A stretch of 64,000 nucleotides of DNA from Corynebacterium haematomassiliense (GCF_013978595.1 NZ_JACDTZ010000001.1:186001-250000), one strand, 5' to 3'. Shown: positions 11,061 to 20,691, counted from the first letter of the stretch. The notes: generated by a model not told the origin, from the sequence alone. Numbers and translations: made by a program.

Positions 11061-11929
11061 CCGATAGAGACCTTTCTGGCTACCGCGTTGTAGCCGTGCA
11101 CGCCCACCCGGACGACGAGGCGATCACCACCGCCGGCGCGCTCGCAGACCTGTCGGCACGCGGCGCGGACGTGCTGGTGGTCACCTGCACCCTTGGCGAG
11201 GAGGGCGAGGTCATCGGCGAGCCCTACCAGCACCTTGTCGCCGACGAGGCGGACCAGCTCGGCGGGTTCCGCATCCAGGAGCTGCAGCGCTCCCTCAACG
11301 CGATCGGCGCGCGCGGGCAGTTCCTCGGTGGCGCCGGTTGCTTCCGCGACTCCGGCATGGCGGGATCGCCGGCGAGTAAAAATCCGCGGGCGTTTGTGAA
11401 TTCGGGTGACGTGGCCGTCGAGAAGCTTGCTGCCATCTTCGACGCGGAAAAGCCGCACCTTGTGCTCACCTACGGCCCCGACGGCGGCTACGGCCACCCG
11501 GACCACATCCGCGCCCACGAGATCACCCACGCCGCCGCCGAGCGCGTCGGAGTCCCGCGCATCATGTGGGCGGTGCGCCTCGCCGAGGAGACCGCCGCGC
11601 TCATGCCCGCCGAGGCGCCCGAGGGCTGGCGCCTGCCCGACGACGGTGAGCTCGACGGCGTGGACACCTCCGACGTCCGCGTCGAGCTCAACGACGCCGC
11701 CTACAGCGCCAAGGTCGAAGCGATGCGCGCCCACGCCACCCAGCTGTGGATCGCGGACGGGCGCACCACCGACGTCAACCCCCACGCCGCGCTCGCCGCC
11801 GGCCCGGTGGTCTACTACGCGCTGTCGAACCTGATCATCCAGCCGATCCAGCGCGTCGAGCACTACCAACTGGGCGCGGGGCTTCCGCTTGACGACGGCG
11901 CTTCGCTGCTCACCGGGATCGCCCGATGA
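11057..11929 (+). CDS. mshB: Mycothiol biosynthesis deacetylase MshB
   Basis: This 290-residue zinc enzyme removes the acetyl group from GlcNAc-inositol in the second committed part of mycothiol synthesis. The zinc/catalytic motif AHPDDE lies at residues 16-21 (His17, Asp20 as ligands, Asp19 as base), and the third histidine is in GYGHPDH (about residues 144-150). The ATG at 11057 has a perfect AGGAGG binding site 5 bases upstream and overlaps the lpqW stop; the longer frame upstream is only an overlap with lpqW. The stop in turn overlaps the start of the next small membrane protein. Confidence 0.95.
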   Translation: MTDRDLSGYRVVAVHAHPDDEAITTAGALADLSARGADVLVVTCTLGEEGEVIGEPYQHLVADEADQLGGFRIQELQRSLNAIGARGQFLGGAGCFRDSGMAGSPASKNPRAFVNSGDVAVEKLAAIFDAEKPHLVLTYGPDGGYGHPDHIRAHEITHAAAERVGVPRIMWAVRLAEETAALMPAEAPEGWRLPDDGELDGVDTSDVRVELNDAAYSAKVEAMRAHATQLWIADGRTTDVNPHAALAAGPVVYYALSNLIIQPIQRVEHYQLGAGLPLDDGASLLTGIAR

Positions 11930-12249
11930 CACGACCCGCAGTGCGCGACGACTTCTCCCGGGGCGAAGCGATCGCCGGGCTGGTGTGGCTCAGCGTCGGC
12001 GCGCTCGTCTCGCTCGTGTTGGAGGTGGTCTACCTCAACTGGATCTGGGCGGTTGTCGCGCTGTCGTTCAACGCGGTGCTGACGAAGACGGCACGGTTGT
12101 GGTCGGAGACCTGGGCGCTCGCGCCGCTGGGGGTGTGGGGCTGCGCGTTTTTCATTTCACTGGCCGTACTCCCGCCAACTGGCTGGTCGTTGATGCTATT
12201 TGTTGCCGGCATAGTGGGTGGCGTTTGGCCCATGATTCGTTCGAAGTGA
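11926..12249 (+). CDS. Small membrane protein (Rv1171-like)
   Basis: This 107-residue protein has three or four hydrophobic segments (around residues 15-35, 38-55, 65-85 and 87-103) and no recognised domain. It starts inside the mshB stop (ATGA overlap), so it is co-translated with mshB. The position between mshB and the ferredoxin gene corresponds to Rv1171 of M. tuberculosis, also a membrane protein of unknown function. Confidence 0.8.
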   Translation: MTRPAVRDDFSRGEAIAGLVWLSVGALVSLVLEVVYLNWIWAVVALSFNAVLTKTARLWSETWALAPLGVWGCAFFISLAVLPPTGWSLMLFVAGIVGGVWPMIRSK

Positions 12250-12261
12250 CATACTGTTGCC

Positions 12262-12585
12262 ATGACTTACGTGATTGCTCAACCGTGCGTCGACATCATG
12301 GACCGCAGCTGCGTTGAAGAATGCCCCGTTGATTGCATCTACGAGGGCAAGCGCATGCTTTACATCCACCCCGACGAGTGCGTCGACTGCGGCGCCTGTG
12401 AACCTGCATGCCCGGTCGAGGCCATCTTCTACGAGGACGACACCCCCGACGAGTGGAGCGAGTACTACGACGTCAACGTCGGCTTCTTCGACGAGCTCGG
12501 CTCCCCGGGCGGCGCGGCCAAGACCGGCCCGCAGGACTTCGACCACCCGTTCGTGGCCGCCCTGCCGCCGCAGAACCAGGACTAG
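12262..12585 (+). CDS. fdxC: Seven-iron ferredoxin FdxC
   Basis: This 107-residue electron carrier has two bacterial ferredoxin motifs. By comparison with the 7Fe family, Cys9, Cys17 and Cys50 should hold the 3Fe-4S cluster and Cys21, Cys40, Cys43 and Cys46 the 4Fe-4S cluster; Cys25 corresponds to the known extra free cysteine. The acidic C-terminal tail is usual for actinobacterial FdxC. It starts 12 bases after the upstream stop and is followed after 4 bases by dapC, an arrangement conserved in actinobacteria. Confidence 0.95.
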   Translation: MTYVIAQPCVDIMDRSCVEECPVDCIYEGKRMLYIHPDECVDCGACEPACPVEAIFYEDDTPDEWSEYYDVNVGFFDELGSPGGAAKTGPQDFDHPFVAALPPQNQD

Positions 12586-12589
12586 GCCG

Positions 12590-13690
12590 TTGGCTCGCAC
12601 TCCACTCGGATCGCGGCTGCCGGACTTCCCCTGGGACACCATCGCGGACGTGCGCGAGCGCGCCGCCGCGCACGACGGCGGGCTGATCGACCTGTCCGTC
12701 GGCGGCCCCGTCGACCCGGTCGCCCCGTCGATCCAGCTCGCGCTGACCGAGGCCGCCGCGGCCCCCGGCTACCCGCAGACCGCCGGCACGCCCGAGCTGC
12801 GCGCCACCATCGTCTCTTCGCTTGAGCGCCGCTTCGGCATCGCCGGGCTGAACGAGCGCTCTGTGCTGCCCGTGATCGGCCTGAAGGAGGCCGTGGCGTG
12901 GCTGCCCACGCTGCTCGGTCTGCGCGGCGAGAAAGTGGTCATCCCTGAGGTCGCGTACCCCACCTACGAGGTCGGCGCGCTCGTGGCCGGCTGCGAGGTC
13001 GTGCGTTGCGACGACCCCGCGGCCGCGCCCCGCGACGCCGCCTTGGTGTTCGTCAACTCCCCGTCGAACCCGACCGGGGCAGTGGCGACCGCGGACGAGC
13101 TGCGCGCCTGGGTGGAGTTCTCCCGCGACACCGGCGCGATTATCGCCTCCGACGAGTGCTACCTCTACCTCGGCTGGTCCGCCGAGCCGGTGTCCATCCT
13201 GCACCCGTCCGTCACCGACGGCGACAACACCGGGCTGCTCGCGCTGCACTCGCTGTCGAAGACATCCAACCTGGCGTCCTACCGCGCCGGCACCATCTCC
13301 GGCGACGAGGAGCTCGTGCAGGAACTGCTGCTCGTGCGCAAGCACTCCGGTCTCATCGTGCCCGGCCCCATCCAGGCCGCCATGGTCGCCGCCCTCGGCG
13401 ACGACATGCACGAGGAAATGCAGCGTTCCGCCTACGCCATGCGCCGCGTCGAACTCATGAAGGCGCTGCCGGAGGCGGGCTTTACTATCGACGACTCTGA
13501 TGCCGGGTTGTACCTTTGGTGCCGTCGAGAAGCAATGAGCTCCCGCGAAACGCTGGACTGGCTCGCAGACCGCGGCATCCTCGCAGCCCCTGGCCACTTC
13601 TACGGGCCGGCCGGCGCGAACCACGTGCGCATCTCGCTGACCGCCACCGACGAACGCATCGCCGAAGCCGCCAAGCGCCTGGTTTCTTAA
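12590..13690 (+). CDS. dapC: Succinyldiaminopimelate transaminase DapC
   Basis: This 366-residue PLP-dependent aminotransferase converts N-succinyl-2-amino-6-ketopimelate into N-succinyl-LL-diaminopimelate in the succinylase branch of lysine/DAP synthesis. Fold-type I features are seen: a PLP-contact region SPSNPTGA, the aspartate in DECYLYLGW and the Schiff-base lysine in HSLSKTSNLASYRAG. The TTG at 12590 is taken as the start; it follows the ferredoxin stop with an AGGACTAGG stretch upstream and gives the family's usual N-terminus. dapD and dapE lie further downstream in the same region. Confidence 0.92.
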   Translation: MARTPLGSRLPDFPWDTIADVRERAAAHDGGLIDLSVGGPVDPVAPSIQLALTEAAAAPGYPQTAGTPELRATIVSSLERRFGIAGLNERSVLPVIGLKEAVAWLPTLLGLRGEKVVIPEVAYPTYEVGALVAGCEVVRCDDPAAAPRDAALVFVNSPSNPTGAVATADELRAWVEFSRDTGAIIASDECYLYLGWSAEPVSILHPSVTDGDNTGLLALHSLSKTSNLASYRAGTISGDEELVQELLLVRKHSGLIVPGPIQAAMVAALGDDMHEEMQRSAYAMRRVELMKALPEAGFTIDDSDAGLYLWCRREAMSSRETLDWLADRGILAAPGHFYGPAGANHVRISLTATDERIAEAAKRLVS

Positions 13691-13710
13691 CTTCGACCTC
13701 CCGGGACTAC

Positions 13711-13722
13711 ACTTACGTAAGT
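13711..13722. promoter_or_regulatory. Palindrome at the gtrA-like promoter
   Basis: A perfect 12-base palindrome ACTTACGTAAGT overlaps a TACACT -10 hexamer (13708-13713) upstream of the gtrA-like gene. It could be an operator; no regulator can be named. Confidence 0.35.
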
Positions 13723-13750
13723 TTTGCGTACTTTTTCGAGGAGGTTGTCC

Positions 13751-14314
13751 GTGACGCACGAGCACGCCGCCGCACCAGCCGGCGGGAGCACAGCGGTGCG
13801 ATTCGTCGCCGGGCTGCGCCAATTCCTGCGCTTCGGCATCGTCGGCGGCTCCGGCGTGCTGGTGAACTTCGTCGTGTTCTACCTGGCCAACAAGGCCCTG
13901 GAAAACGGCCTGGACCTTCACGCCAACGACGTGGTCATGCAACTCGGCGCCACCCGCTGGAACGTGCGCTGGTACCACGTGTTGTCCACGCTCGCGTTCC
14001 TGTTGGCGAACACCTGGAACTACCAGCTCAACCGCTCCTGGACCTTCCGCGGCGTGCACGGGCGCTCCTGGCTGCGCGGCTTCTTCCCGTTCTTGGCCAC
14101 CGGCGCGCTCGCGTTCGCCGTGTCGCTGACGTGCATGACGCTTTTGATGAACCCCACCACGCCGATCGGCCTGCCGGACCACATCTTCGACGATTCCTCC
14201 GGACTGCGCACCAAGTCCTACTGGGCACAAGCCATTTCGACGTTCATTGCCATGCCGGTGAACTTCATCATCAACAAATTCTGGACCTTCGGAAAGCCAA
14301 AATCGTCCGTCTAG
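13751..14314 (+). CDS. GtrA-family membrane protein
   Basis: This 187-residue protein has four membrane segments typical of the GtrA/DPMS family, proteins thought to help move polyprenyl-linked sugars across the membrane or to anchor glycosyltransferases. Conserved GtrA features include the N-terminal FLRFGIVGGSGVLVNF, the WNYQLNRSWTF block after the third segment and the C-terminal NFIINKFWTF. I choose the GTG at 13751 since a perfect GAGGAGG site lies 6 bases upstream. The gene stands alone between dapC and an HNH gene. Confidence 0.85.
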   Translation: MTHEHAAAPAGGSTAVRFVAGLRQFLRFGIVGGSGVLVNFVVFYLANKALENGLDLHANDVVMQLGATRWNVRWYHVLSTLAFLLANTWNYQLNRSWTFRGVHGRSWLRGFFPFLATGALAFAVSLTCMTLLMNPTTPIGLPDHIFDDSSGLRTKSYWAQAISTFIAMPVNFIINKFWTFGKPKSSV

Positions 14315-14342
14315 CTGGGGATTGTGAAATTCTCAGGAAAAG

Positions 14343-14351
14343 TTATCCACA
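14343..14351 (+). promoter_or_regulatory. DnaA-box-like nonamer
   Basis: The sequence TTATCCACA, identical to the classical DnaA box, occurs once in the short gap between the gtrA-like and HNH genes. A single box has no origin function by itself; it may be chance or a minor DnaA target. Confidence 0.25.
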
Positions 14352-14401
14352 TTTTCGCCGGGGTCTAGATTTGGGGCTTGCGCGGTCATAGCTTGTGTGC
14401 C

Positions 14402-15490
14402 ATGACACCATTCCAAGAGTTCCTGAACACACAACCGACCATCCGCGTACTTGAAGGCTTTGACAAACGCGCCGCCATCGCCGCCGGCGTGATACCGAAC
14501 CTGGCCAGTAAGTGGGAAGCGATCCACACCATCTACTTCGGCCCCACGAGGTGGACCAAACACCAACGCCTCGCCCGTAAGGCCGCCGAGGAGTTCCCGC
14601 TGAGCCAGCTGGTCTACATCGAAGACCGGCTGAAAAAGATCCCCAACGAAGCCGAGCGGTGGCGCGTGCGCCGCAAACTGCTGGAGAAGTTCAGCACCCA
14701 CCACGAACTCAAGGCGAAGGCGGACCGGCTGATTCTCAAACCTGCCCGGACAAAGCCTAAACTGCAGGTCAGGTTCGGCCGGTCGGTGTACGGCAGGCGC
14801 ACGATTCAGATCACCGCCGACGAGCACGACGCCGCCGACATCGAGCACTACCTGCGCGAAGGCCTCGACCCGACCAAGCCGCCGGGGCCGCAGATGCTGC
14901 GAAGATTCCTCGATCTAGTACGGGGATGCGGTGGAGGCCTACCTTTCGCCGTGCGCCGCCCGATTGTGGTGGTGGGGCTGGACCAGCACGTGCAGATCCT
15001 CTCCGGCGACGGAGACGACGTGATCCTCGGGCTCACCGACGGCACCACCATCACCGGCGCCGAATACCTAGCATCGGAGCCCGAACTCGCAGAGGTAGCG
15101 CTGTTCCACCCGACCGAAGGCGCGTTGAATCTGTACAACACGCAGCGCTACGCCAACGACAAGCAGCGCGACCTCGCCCGGTTGACGCTGACGGTGTGCC
15201 CGTGGCCGGGCTGCCGCCACGGCTCCGACTCCTGCGAGATCCACCACATGCAGTCCTGGGCCGAAGGCGGTGAGACGAACATGCGCAACCTCGTGCCGGT
15301 GTGCCGCTACCACAACCAGGTCAACCACGACATCGGCTCGCACGCGAACCGCCGCGGCAGTGTCAAACGGGTCAAGGGGACCCCGATGTGGGTCTCGCCA
15401 AACGGGATCCCCGCGGCGAACCGGTACCACCCCTACGGGGCGATGGAGGTGCTGTTCGGCTCCGGTTCCTCTGGGGCGCGGAGCACGTAG
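14402..15490 (+). CDS. HNH endonuclease-signature protein
   Basis: This 362-residue protein belongs to the large actinobacterial family of HNH-signature proteins of unknown role. The HNH core is near the C-terminus: CPWPGCRHGSDSCEIHHMQ, then a W-x-x-GG-x-T spacer and NLVPVCRYHN, giving the two cysteines, paired histidines and final histidine of the motif. The start ATG at 14402 gives a normal N-terminus. The 3' end overlaps the oppositely oriented GNAT gene by 58 bases. A gene of this type next to dapD is also found in C. glutamicum as I recall it, so it is not obviously mobile. Confidence 0.85.
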   Translation: MTPFQEFLNTQPTIRVLEGFDKRAAIAAGVIPNLASKWEAIHTIYFGPTRWTKHQRLARKAAEEFPLSQLVYIEDRLKKIPNEAERWRVRRKLLEKFSTHHELKAKADRLILKPARTKPKLQVRFGRSVYGRRTIQITADEHDAADIEHYLREGLDPTKPPGPQMLRRFLDLVRGCGGGLPFAVRRPIVVVGLDQHVQILSGDGDDVILGLTDGTTITGAEYLASEPELAEVALFHPTEGALNLYNTQRYANDKQRDLARLTLTVCPWPGCRHGSDSCEIHHMQSWAEGGETNMRNLVPVCRYHNQVNHDIGSHANRRGSVKRVKGTPMWVSPNGIPAANRYHPYGAMEVLFGSGSSGARST

Positions 15491-15978
15491 CGGGCCAGCG
15501 TGTCCTCGTGGCCGCGCAAGCGCACCGGGTCGGGGAGAAGCCCGTCGTATGTGAAGCCGGCTTTCTCGGCCGCGCGACGCGAGGCGGCATTGCCTTCGGC
15601 GATGTGCAGCTCCAGCCGGCGCAGACCTTGGGCAATCGCGTGGGCGGCGACGAGCCGCAGCGCCCGGGTGGTCAGTCCCTTCCCGCGGGCCCACGGCGCG
15701 GTGCTGTAGCCCAGCACACCGCCGGGGCGCAGTTCGATGCTTCCGGCGTAGCGGCCGTCAAGGACATACGCCCATCTCTCGACACCGTCCGGCACAGCGG
15801 TGAGGAAATCATTCGCGTGCTCGCCGGTGTAGGGGTGCGGCACGGTGGTCCAGCGCACCATCTCAGGGTCGTTGCTGGTGGCCACAATGTCGGCGCGCAC
15901 CCCCGGCAACGAATCGACGTCGCTCCAGGGCAGCAGCGTCAGCTCCGCGTCGCGGAGGAGGGGCACGTTAGTTGGCAT
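15433..15978 (-). CDS. GNAT-family (RimJ/RimL-type) N-acetyltransferase
   Basis: This 181-residue protein shows the RimJ/RimL branch of the GNAT fold: a central strand and acetyl-CoA loop in [20 protein letters not shown] (Q/R-x-x-G-x-G/A-like loop at WARGKG) and the typical [21 protein letters not shown] block. Such enzymes acetylate protein N-termini, amino acids or antibiotics; the substrate here is unknown. Its ATG lies 9 bases before the end of dapD, so it is likely read on the dapD transcript. The 3' end runs 58 bases into the convergent HNH gene. Confidence 0.88.
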   Translation of the reverse strand: MPTNVPLLRDAELTLLPWSDVDSLPGVRADIVATSNDPEMVRWTTVPHPYTGEHANDFLTAVPDGVERWAYVLDGRYAGSIELRPGGVLGYSTAPWARGKGLTTRALRLVAAHAIAQGLRRLELHIAEGNAASRRAAEKAGFTYDGLLPDPVRLRGHEDTLARYVLRAPEEPEPNSTSIAP

Positions 15979-16942
15979 GCAGCGCTTCGTTGAGCTCGAT
16001 GCCCTTCGCGGGCACAGCCTCGACGGAGCCGGTGACGGAGTTGCGGCGGAACTGCAGGCCGTTCGCGCCGGAGAGCTCCAGCGCCTTGATCTCGGTGCCC
16101 GGCTCCTTGCCAAGGGCCTCGGCCACCGGCGCGGTGAGCACGACCTTGGTGCCGGCGGTGACGTAAAGGCCGGCTTCGACGATGCAGTCGTCGCCGAGCG
16201 AAATGCCCACGCCGGCGTTCGCGCCAAGGAGGCAGCGCTCGCCGAGGGAGATGACTTCCTTGCCGCCGCCGGACAGGGTGCCCATGATGGAGGCGCCGCC
16301 GCCGATGTCGGTGCCGTCGCCGACAACAACGCCGGCGGAGATGCGACCCTCAACCATGGAGGCGCCGAGCGTGCCGGCGTTGAAGTTCACGAAGCCTTCG
16401 TGCATGACGGTGGTGCCTTCGGCGAGGTGGGCGCCGAGGCGGATGCGGTCGGCGTCGCCGATGCGCACGCCGGACGGCACGACGTAGTCGACCATGCGCG
16501 GGAACTTGTCCACGGAGAACACCACGACGGGGCCCTTGGCGGCAAGCTTGCCGCGGGTCATCTGGAAATCGGAGACGGCGCAGGGGCCGTAGTTGGTCCA
16601 CACCACGTTGGACAGCAGACCGAACACACCGTCCATGTTGGCGCCGTGGGGGCGGATCAGGCGGTGCGACAGCAGATGCAGGCGCAGGTATACGTCGTAG
16701 GCGTCCACGGCTGGCTCGGCCAGGTCTTTGATCGCGGTTTCCACGGCCACGCGTGCGACGCCGCGCGCCTCGTCGGGGCCGACGAGCTCTTCGAAGCGGG
16801 CGTCGGGCTCTGCCAATCGACGCGTCCCGGTTTCCACAACCGGCTCATCAACTAGCGGGGCGGGGTACCAGACGTCAAGCACGGTGCCGTCGTGGGTGAT
16901 GGTAGCGACGCCGCGCGCAATCGCGGAAGTTGGGGAATTCAT
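15968..16942 (-). CDS. dapD: Tetrahydrodipicolinate N-succinyltransferase DapD
   Basis: This 324-residue enzyme transfers succinyl from succinyl-CoA to tetrahydrodipicolinate, opening the succinylase branch of DAP synthesis. It is the actinobacterial type: an N-terminal domain, a left-handed beta-helix of hexapeptide repeats ([21 protein letters not shown] onward, with the probable catalytic Glu in this block) and the Gly-rich CoA loop [15 protein letters not shown] choose the ATG at 16942; a TAAGGT hexamer lies 7 bases upstream (16950-16955), inside the last codons of the permease gene. It is followed by the GNAT gene. Confidence 0.95.
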   Translation of the reverse strand: MNSPTSAIARGVATITHDGTVLDVWYPAPLVDEPVVETGTRRLAEPDARFEELVGPDEARGVARVAVETAIKDLAEPAVDAYDVYLRLHLLSHRLIRPHGANMDGVFGLLSNVVWTNYGPCAVSDFQMTRGKLAAKGPVVVFSVDKFPRMVDYVVPSGVRIGDADRIRLGAHLAEGTTVMHEGFVNFNAGTLGASMVEGRISAGVVVGDGTDIGGGASIMGTLSGGGKEVISLGERCLLGANAGVGISLGDDCIVEAGLYVTAGTKVVLTAPVAEALGKEPGTEIKALELSGANGLQFRRNSVTGSVEAVPAKGIELNEALHAN

Positions 16943-16947
16943 GCCAA

Positions 16948-18312
16948 TTACCTTACGGCACCCCGGTTTCGGGTGAGGAAGGACATGGCGACCAGGATCA
17001 ACGACAGGACGCTGACGCTGATGACTTGGGAGCGCGAAGCATCGTCGAAAAGCATGAGCACCGTCAGCCCCACAAGCGCCGCCAGGGTCACCCACGGCAC
17101 CCACGACGCGCCGCGCACACGCACCGCGGAAGAACGGATGCGCGGGTGGAGTTTGATGAAGCTCAGTGTGATCATGATCCAGGTGACGATGAGGCAGCCG
17201 CCGGTGGCGGACATGATGAAGTCGATCATCCCCGGCGGGTTCCACCACTGCAGGCCCACCGCCACGAATGCGAAGAACACGGAGATGAGCACGGAGTTGC
17301 GCGGCACGCCGGCGGTGTTGGTGCGCGCCATCCACGCAGGCGCGTCGCCCTCGAGCGCCTGCTGGTATCCCAGGCGCGAGGTGCCGTAGATCTGCGCGTT
17401 GAACGCGGACAGAAGCGCGAGGACGATCACGACCTCCATGAGCGCGGCGGCGCCCGGGATGTTGGCCATTTCCAAAACGGCCGTGAACGGCGAGTCGGCG
17501 GCGGAGTCCGCGCCGTCGATGGCGGCGTACGGCAGCAGCAGGATGATCACAGTCACCGAGCCGATGTAGAACAGCGCGATGCGCCAAATAATCGAGTTGA
17601 CGGCGCGCTTGACGTTGTCGGAGGGATTCTCGGATTCGGCGGCGGCGATGGTGACCACCTCAATGCCGCCGAACGCGAACGCCACCGCGAGCAGCCCGGC
17701 GGCGATGCCGGCGATGCCGTTGGGGGCGAAGCCGGATTCGCGCACGTGCTCGAAGCCGACGAAGTCGCTGGCGGGCAGCACCCCGGCCCACAGCAGCACG
17801 CCGATGACCAAGAAGCCCAGGATGACGGCGATTTTGATCATGGCGAACCAGTACTCGAACTCGCCGAAGCCCTTGACCTGGGCAAGGTTCACGGCGGTGA
17901 GCACCACCACGACGACAAGCCCGGGCACCCATTGCGGCACGCCGAACCAGCCGGCCATCATGGCGGAGGCGCCGGTGAGTTCGGCGCCGCACGCCATGAT
18001 GAGCAGGAAGTAGTAGATCCAGCCGAGCAGGAACCCGGCCCAGTGGCCGAACGCCATGCGTCCGTAGGTGGCAAACGAGCCGGAGGAGGGGTGCGCGGCG
18101 GCCATTTCGCCGAGCATGCGCATCACTGCGATGACGATCAGCCCGGCAATCGCGTACGCGACAAGGATCGCGGGCCCGGCGGCGCGAATGCCCACGCCGA
18201 CGCCGAGGAACAGCCCGGCGCCCACGGCGGTGCCGAGCCCCATGAGGGTGAGGTGACGCGATTTCAGGCCGGAGCCCAGATCGCTATTGCTTGTCGACGT
18301 TCCTCCGGTCAT
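16948..18312 (-). CDS. Amino-acid permease, AroP/AAT family (copy 1)
   Basis: This 454-residue protein has about 12 membrane segments and the amino acid-polyamine-organocation signature near the N-terminus ([20 protein letters not shown]). It is closely similar along its whole length to the next gene upstream, including the shared block [15 protein letters not shown], so the two are a tandem duplication. In C. glutamicum the aromatic amino acid permease gene aroP lies next to dapD, so an aromatic or related substrate is likely; the exact substrate is inferred. Start and upstream stop share one base (TGATG), indicating coupled translation. Confidence 0.88.
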   Translation of the reverse strand: MTGGTSTSNSDLGSGLKSRHLTLMGLGTAVGAGLFLGVGVGIRAAGPAILVAYAIAGLIVIAVMRMLGEMAAAHPSSGSFATYGRMAFGHWAGFLLGWIYYFLLIMACGAELTGASAMMAGWFGVPQWVPGLVVVVVLTAVNLAQVKGFGEFEYWFAMIKIAVILGFLVIGVLLWAGVLPASDFVGFEHVRESGFAPNGIAGIAAGLLAVAFAFGGIEVVTIAAAESENPSDNVKRAVNSIIWRIALFYIGSVTVIILLLPYAAIDGADSAADSPFTAVLEMANIPGAAALMEVVIVLALLSAFNAQIYGTSRLGYQQALEGDAPAWMARTNTAGVPRNSVLISVFFAFVAVGLQWWNPPGMIDFIMSATGGCLIVTWIMITLSFIKLHPRIRSSAVRVRGASWVPWVTLAALVGLTVLMLFDDASRSQVISVSVLSLILVAMSFLTRNRGAVR

Positions 18313-19700
18313 CAGGCGCCCCTATTCTTGTGCACGTTTTGGTGGATCGCGCCGGCGATGGCGATGACGCCGACGACGACGGCGACCGCGAGCATCTGGA
18401 AGCGCCCGTCCGCGTCAGCCAGCATCAGCGCAATGACGCCTGCGGCGAGGGCAATCATGACCCACGGCAGGACGGCCGGCGCCCACATGCGGACCTCGGT
18501 GATTTCGCCGGTAGCCACTAGCTTCGGATGCAGTCGCACGAACGACAGAGCGACGACGATCCACAGCACGATCAGGCAGCCGCCGACCGCGTTGAGCAAA
18601 AACGCAAGCAGCCCTGGCGGGTTCCAGTACTGCAGGGCCACGGCGGCGAACCCGAAAGCGACGGAGACGATGACGGCGCGCATGGGCACGCCGCGGGCGT
18701 CGGTGCGGGCGAAGGAGGCGGGGGCGTCGCCGCGCACGGCGAGGTTCTGCAGAAAGCGCGAGGAGCCGTAGATCTGGGTGTTGCAGGCGGACAACAGCGC
18801 CACCACGATGACGGCTTCCATGATGCCGACGGCGCCCGGGATGTTGGCCAGTTCGAGCACGGCGGTGAAGGGGGAGTCGGCGGCGGAGTCGGCGCCGCCG
18901 ATCTCGTCGAAAGGCAAAAGCAGCACGATGAGCAGCACGGAGCCGATGTAGAACACGGAGATGCGCCAGATGATCGAGCGGATGGCGGAGTGCACGCCCG
19001 CCTGCGGGTCCTCGGATTCGGCGGCGGCGACGGTGACCAGCTCGATGCCGCCGAACGCGAACGCCACGGCCAGCAGCGCGGTGGCCACGCCGGACCAGCC
19101 GTTGGGCATGAAGCCGACCTCGCCGACGTTGCTCAGCCCCACGAATCCGCTGGCGGGCAGCAGCCCGAGCCACAGTGCCACGCCGATGATCAAGAACGCG
19201 ACGATGACGGCGACCTTGATCAGGGCGAACCAGAACTCGAACTCGCCGAAGTTTTTCACTGCGGAGAAGTTGACCACGGTGAACGCCACGATGGCCACCA
19301 GCGCCGGGATCCACGGCGAGATGCCGAACCAGGCGGCGACGATGGCGGAGGCGCCGGTGATTTCCACCGCCATGATCATGATCATCATGAACCAGTACAG
19401 CCAGCCGATGGTGAACCCGGCCCACGGCCCGAACGCTTGGGCGGCGTAGGTGGAAAACGTGCCGGAGGACGGGCGCGCGGCGACCATCTCGGCGAGCATC
19501 TGCATGAAGCAGACGGTGATGAATCCGGCGATGACGTACGCGATCAGCACGGCCGGCCCGGCGGCTGCGATGCCCACGCCGGTGCCCAGGAACAGGCCGG
19601 CGCCGATGGCGGAGCCGAGGCCCATCATGGTCAGGTGGCGTGTCTTCAGTCCGCGAGCGAGCGCGGTGGAGTCCGCGACGGGGGAAACTGGTGTCGACAT
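18312..19700 (-). CDS. Amino-acid permease, AroP/AAT family (copy 2)
   Basis: This 462-residue permease is the paralog and operon partner of the gene that follows it. It has the same N-terminal signature (HLTMMGLGSAIGAGLFLGTG), about 12 membrane segments and the [15 protein letters not shown] block between segments 7 and 8. I choose the ATG at 19700 over a GTG three codons earlier, because TAAGGT lies exactly 7 bases before this ATG (19708-19713), as in other probable leaderless genes here. It lies between dapD and a second dapD-like gene, all on the minus strand. Confidence 0.88.
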   Translation of the reverse strand: MSTPVSPVADSTALARGLKTRHLTMMGLGSAIGAGLFLGTGVGIAAAGPAVLIAYVIAGFITVCFMQMLAEMVAARPSSGTFSTYAAQAFGPWAGFTIGWLYWFMMIMIMAVEITGASAIVAAWFGISPWIPALVAIVAFTVVNFSAVKNFGEFEFWFALIKVAVIVAFLIIGVALWLGLLPASGFVGLSNVGEVGFMPNGWSGVATALLAVAFAFGGIELVTVAAAESEDPQAGVHSAIRSIIWRISVFYIGSVLLIVLLLPFDEIGGADSAADSPFTAVLELANIPGAVGIMEAVIVVALLSACNTQIYGSSRFLQNLAVRGDAPASFARTDARGVPMRAVIVSVAFGFAAVALQYWNPPGLLAFLLNAVGGCLIVLWIVVALSFVRLHPKLVATGEITEVRMWAPAVLPWVMIALAAGVIALMLADADGRFQMLAVAVVVGVIAIAGAIHQNVHKNRGA

Positions 19701-19758
19701 GTCGAACACCTTAAACGCAAGCTATTGAGTCAACGGCATTATATTCCGCATTTTTGCG

Positions 19759-20691
19759 CTAATCGACGTCTAAAGTGCGCCGCCGCACCACCGGCGAGGT
19801 GGAAAACGGTTCGTGTTCGATGCGCAGGTCGTCGCGCCCGGCGATTATCTTTGCGGGCACCTGCGCGCCGGCTTCGACGTCGAAGACCATGGTGTCCGGT
19901 TCGAGCATCACGCCGACGCCGATTTCGCACCGGTCGCCCAAATCCACCCCGATCACACCGGCGGACGGGTGTAGCCGGCAGTCCCGCCCGACCCGCATCG
20001 GCGCGCGCTCGTGCTCGCTCACCCTTGACGCCATCAGCGCCGACGACAGCGACAGGTCGGTCCCGCCGCCGACCACCACAGACGACGACAAACGCCCCTC
20101 CAGCCGCGCCGGCCCCAGCGTGCCGGCGTTGTAGGACACGTAGCCTTCGCGCATCACGGACGTCCCCTCGGCCAGATACGCCCCCAGCCGTACGCGCTCG
20201 GCCTCGGCGATGGTCACCCCGGACGGCACGACGTAGTCGACCATGCGCGGCAGCCGGTCGATGCCGTAGACGTGAATCAGCCCGCGCGCCCGCAGGTTTG
20301 TGCGCACGGTTTCGAAGTTGTCCGCCAAACACGGGCCTTTGTTGGTCCACACCACCGGCTGCAACAGGTCCAGTGCGCCGTCCATGTTGATCGTCAGCGG
20401 CTCGACCATGCGGTGCGACAGGAGGTGCAGGCGCAAAAACACGTCGTGCGCGTCGATGGGTGGTGCGTCTAAGTCCGCGATGACGGTGCGCACCGGCACG
20501 AGTTCCACCAGCCGGTCGTGGTCCGCGCCAATAAGTTTCAGAAACTTCGGGGTGAGTTCGTGGGCGCTGACGCGGTGGGTGCCGGAGGTGGCGTCGATAG
20601 GCAATAGCTCCGGCGACGGGAACCAGGTGTCCAGCACGGTGCCGTTCATGGCGATGTTGGCGATTCCGACGGCGCGCGCTCCTTGAGACAT
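19759..20691 (-). CDS. DapD paralog with diverged CoA-binding loop
   Basis: This 310-residue protein is similar to DapD over most of its length ([48 protein letters not shown]), and keeps the acidic residue of the predicted active site. The Gly-rich loop that contacts succinyl-CoA in DapD is replaced by a stretch without glycines (SLSSALMASRVSEH), and the C-terminus differs. It may use another acyl donor, act as a regulatory subunit, or be inactive. A DapD-like gene at this place is known in C. glutamicum. The ATG at 20691 has TAGACT 7 bases upstream (20699-20704). Confidence 0.82.
   Translation of the reverse strand: MSQGARAVGIANIAMNGTVLDTWFPSPELLPIDATSGTHRVSAHELTPKFLKLIGADHDRLVELVPVRTVIADLDAPPIDAHDVFLRLHLLSHRMVEPLTINMDGALDLLQPVVWTNKGPCLADNFETVRTNLRARGLIHVYGIDRLPRMVDYVVPSGVTIAEAERVRLGAYLAEGTSVMREGYVSYNAGTLGPARLEGRLSSSVVVGGGTDLSLSSALMASRVSEHERAPMRVGRDCRLHPSAGVIGVDLGDRCEIGVGVMLEPDTMVFDVEAGAQVPAKIIAGRDDLRIEHEPFSTSPVVRRRTLDVD

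Noticed and set aside
14343..14351. Replication origin signal from the DnaA box
   Set aside because: Only one box is present and there are no origin genes (dnaA, dnaN) in the window.
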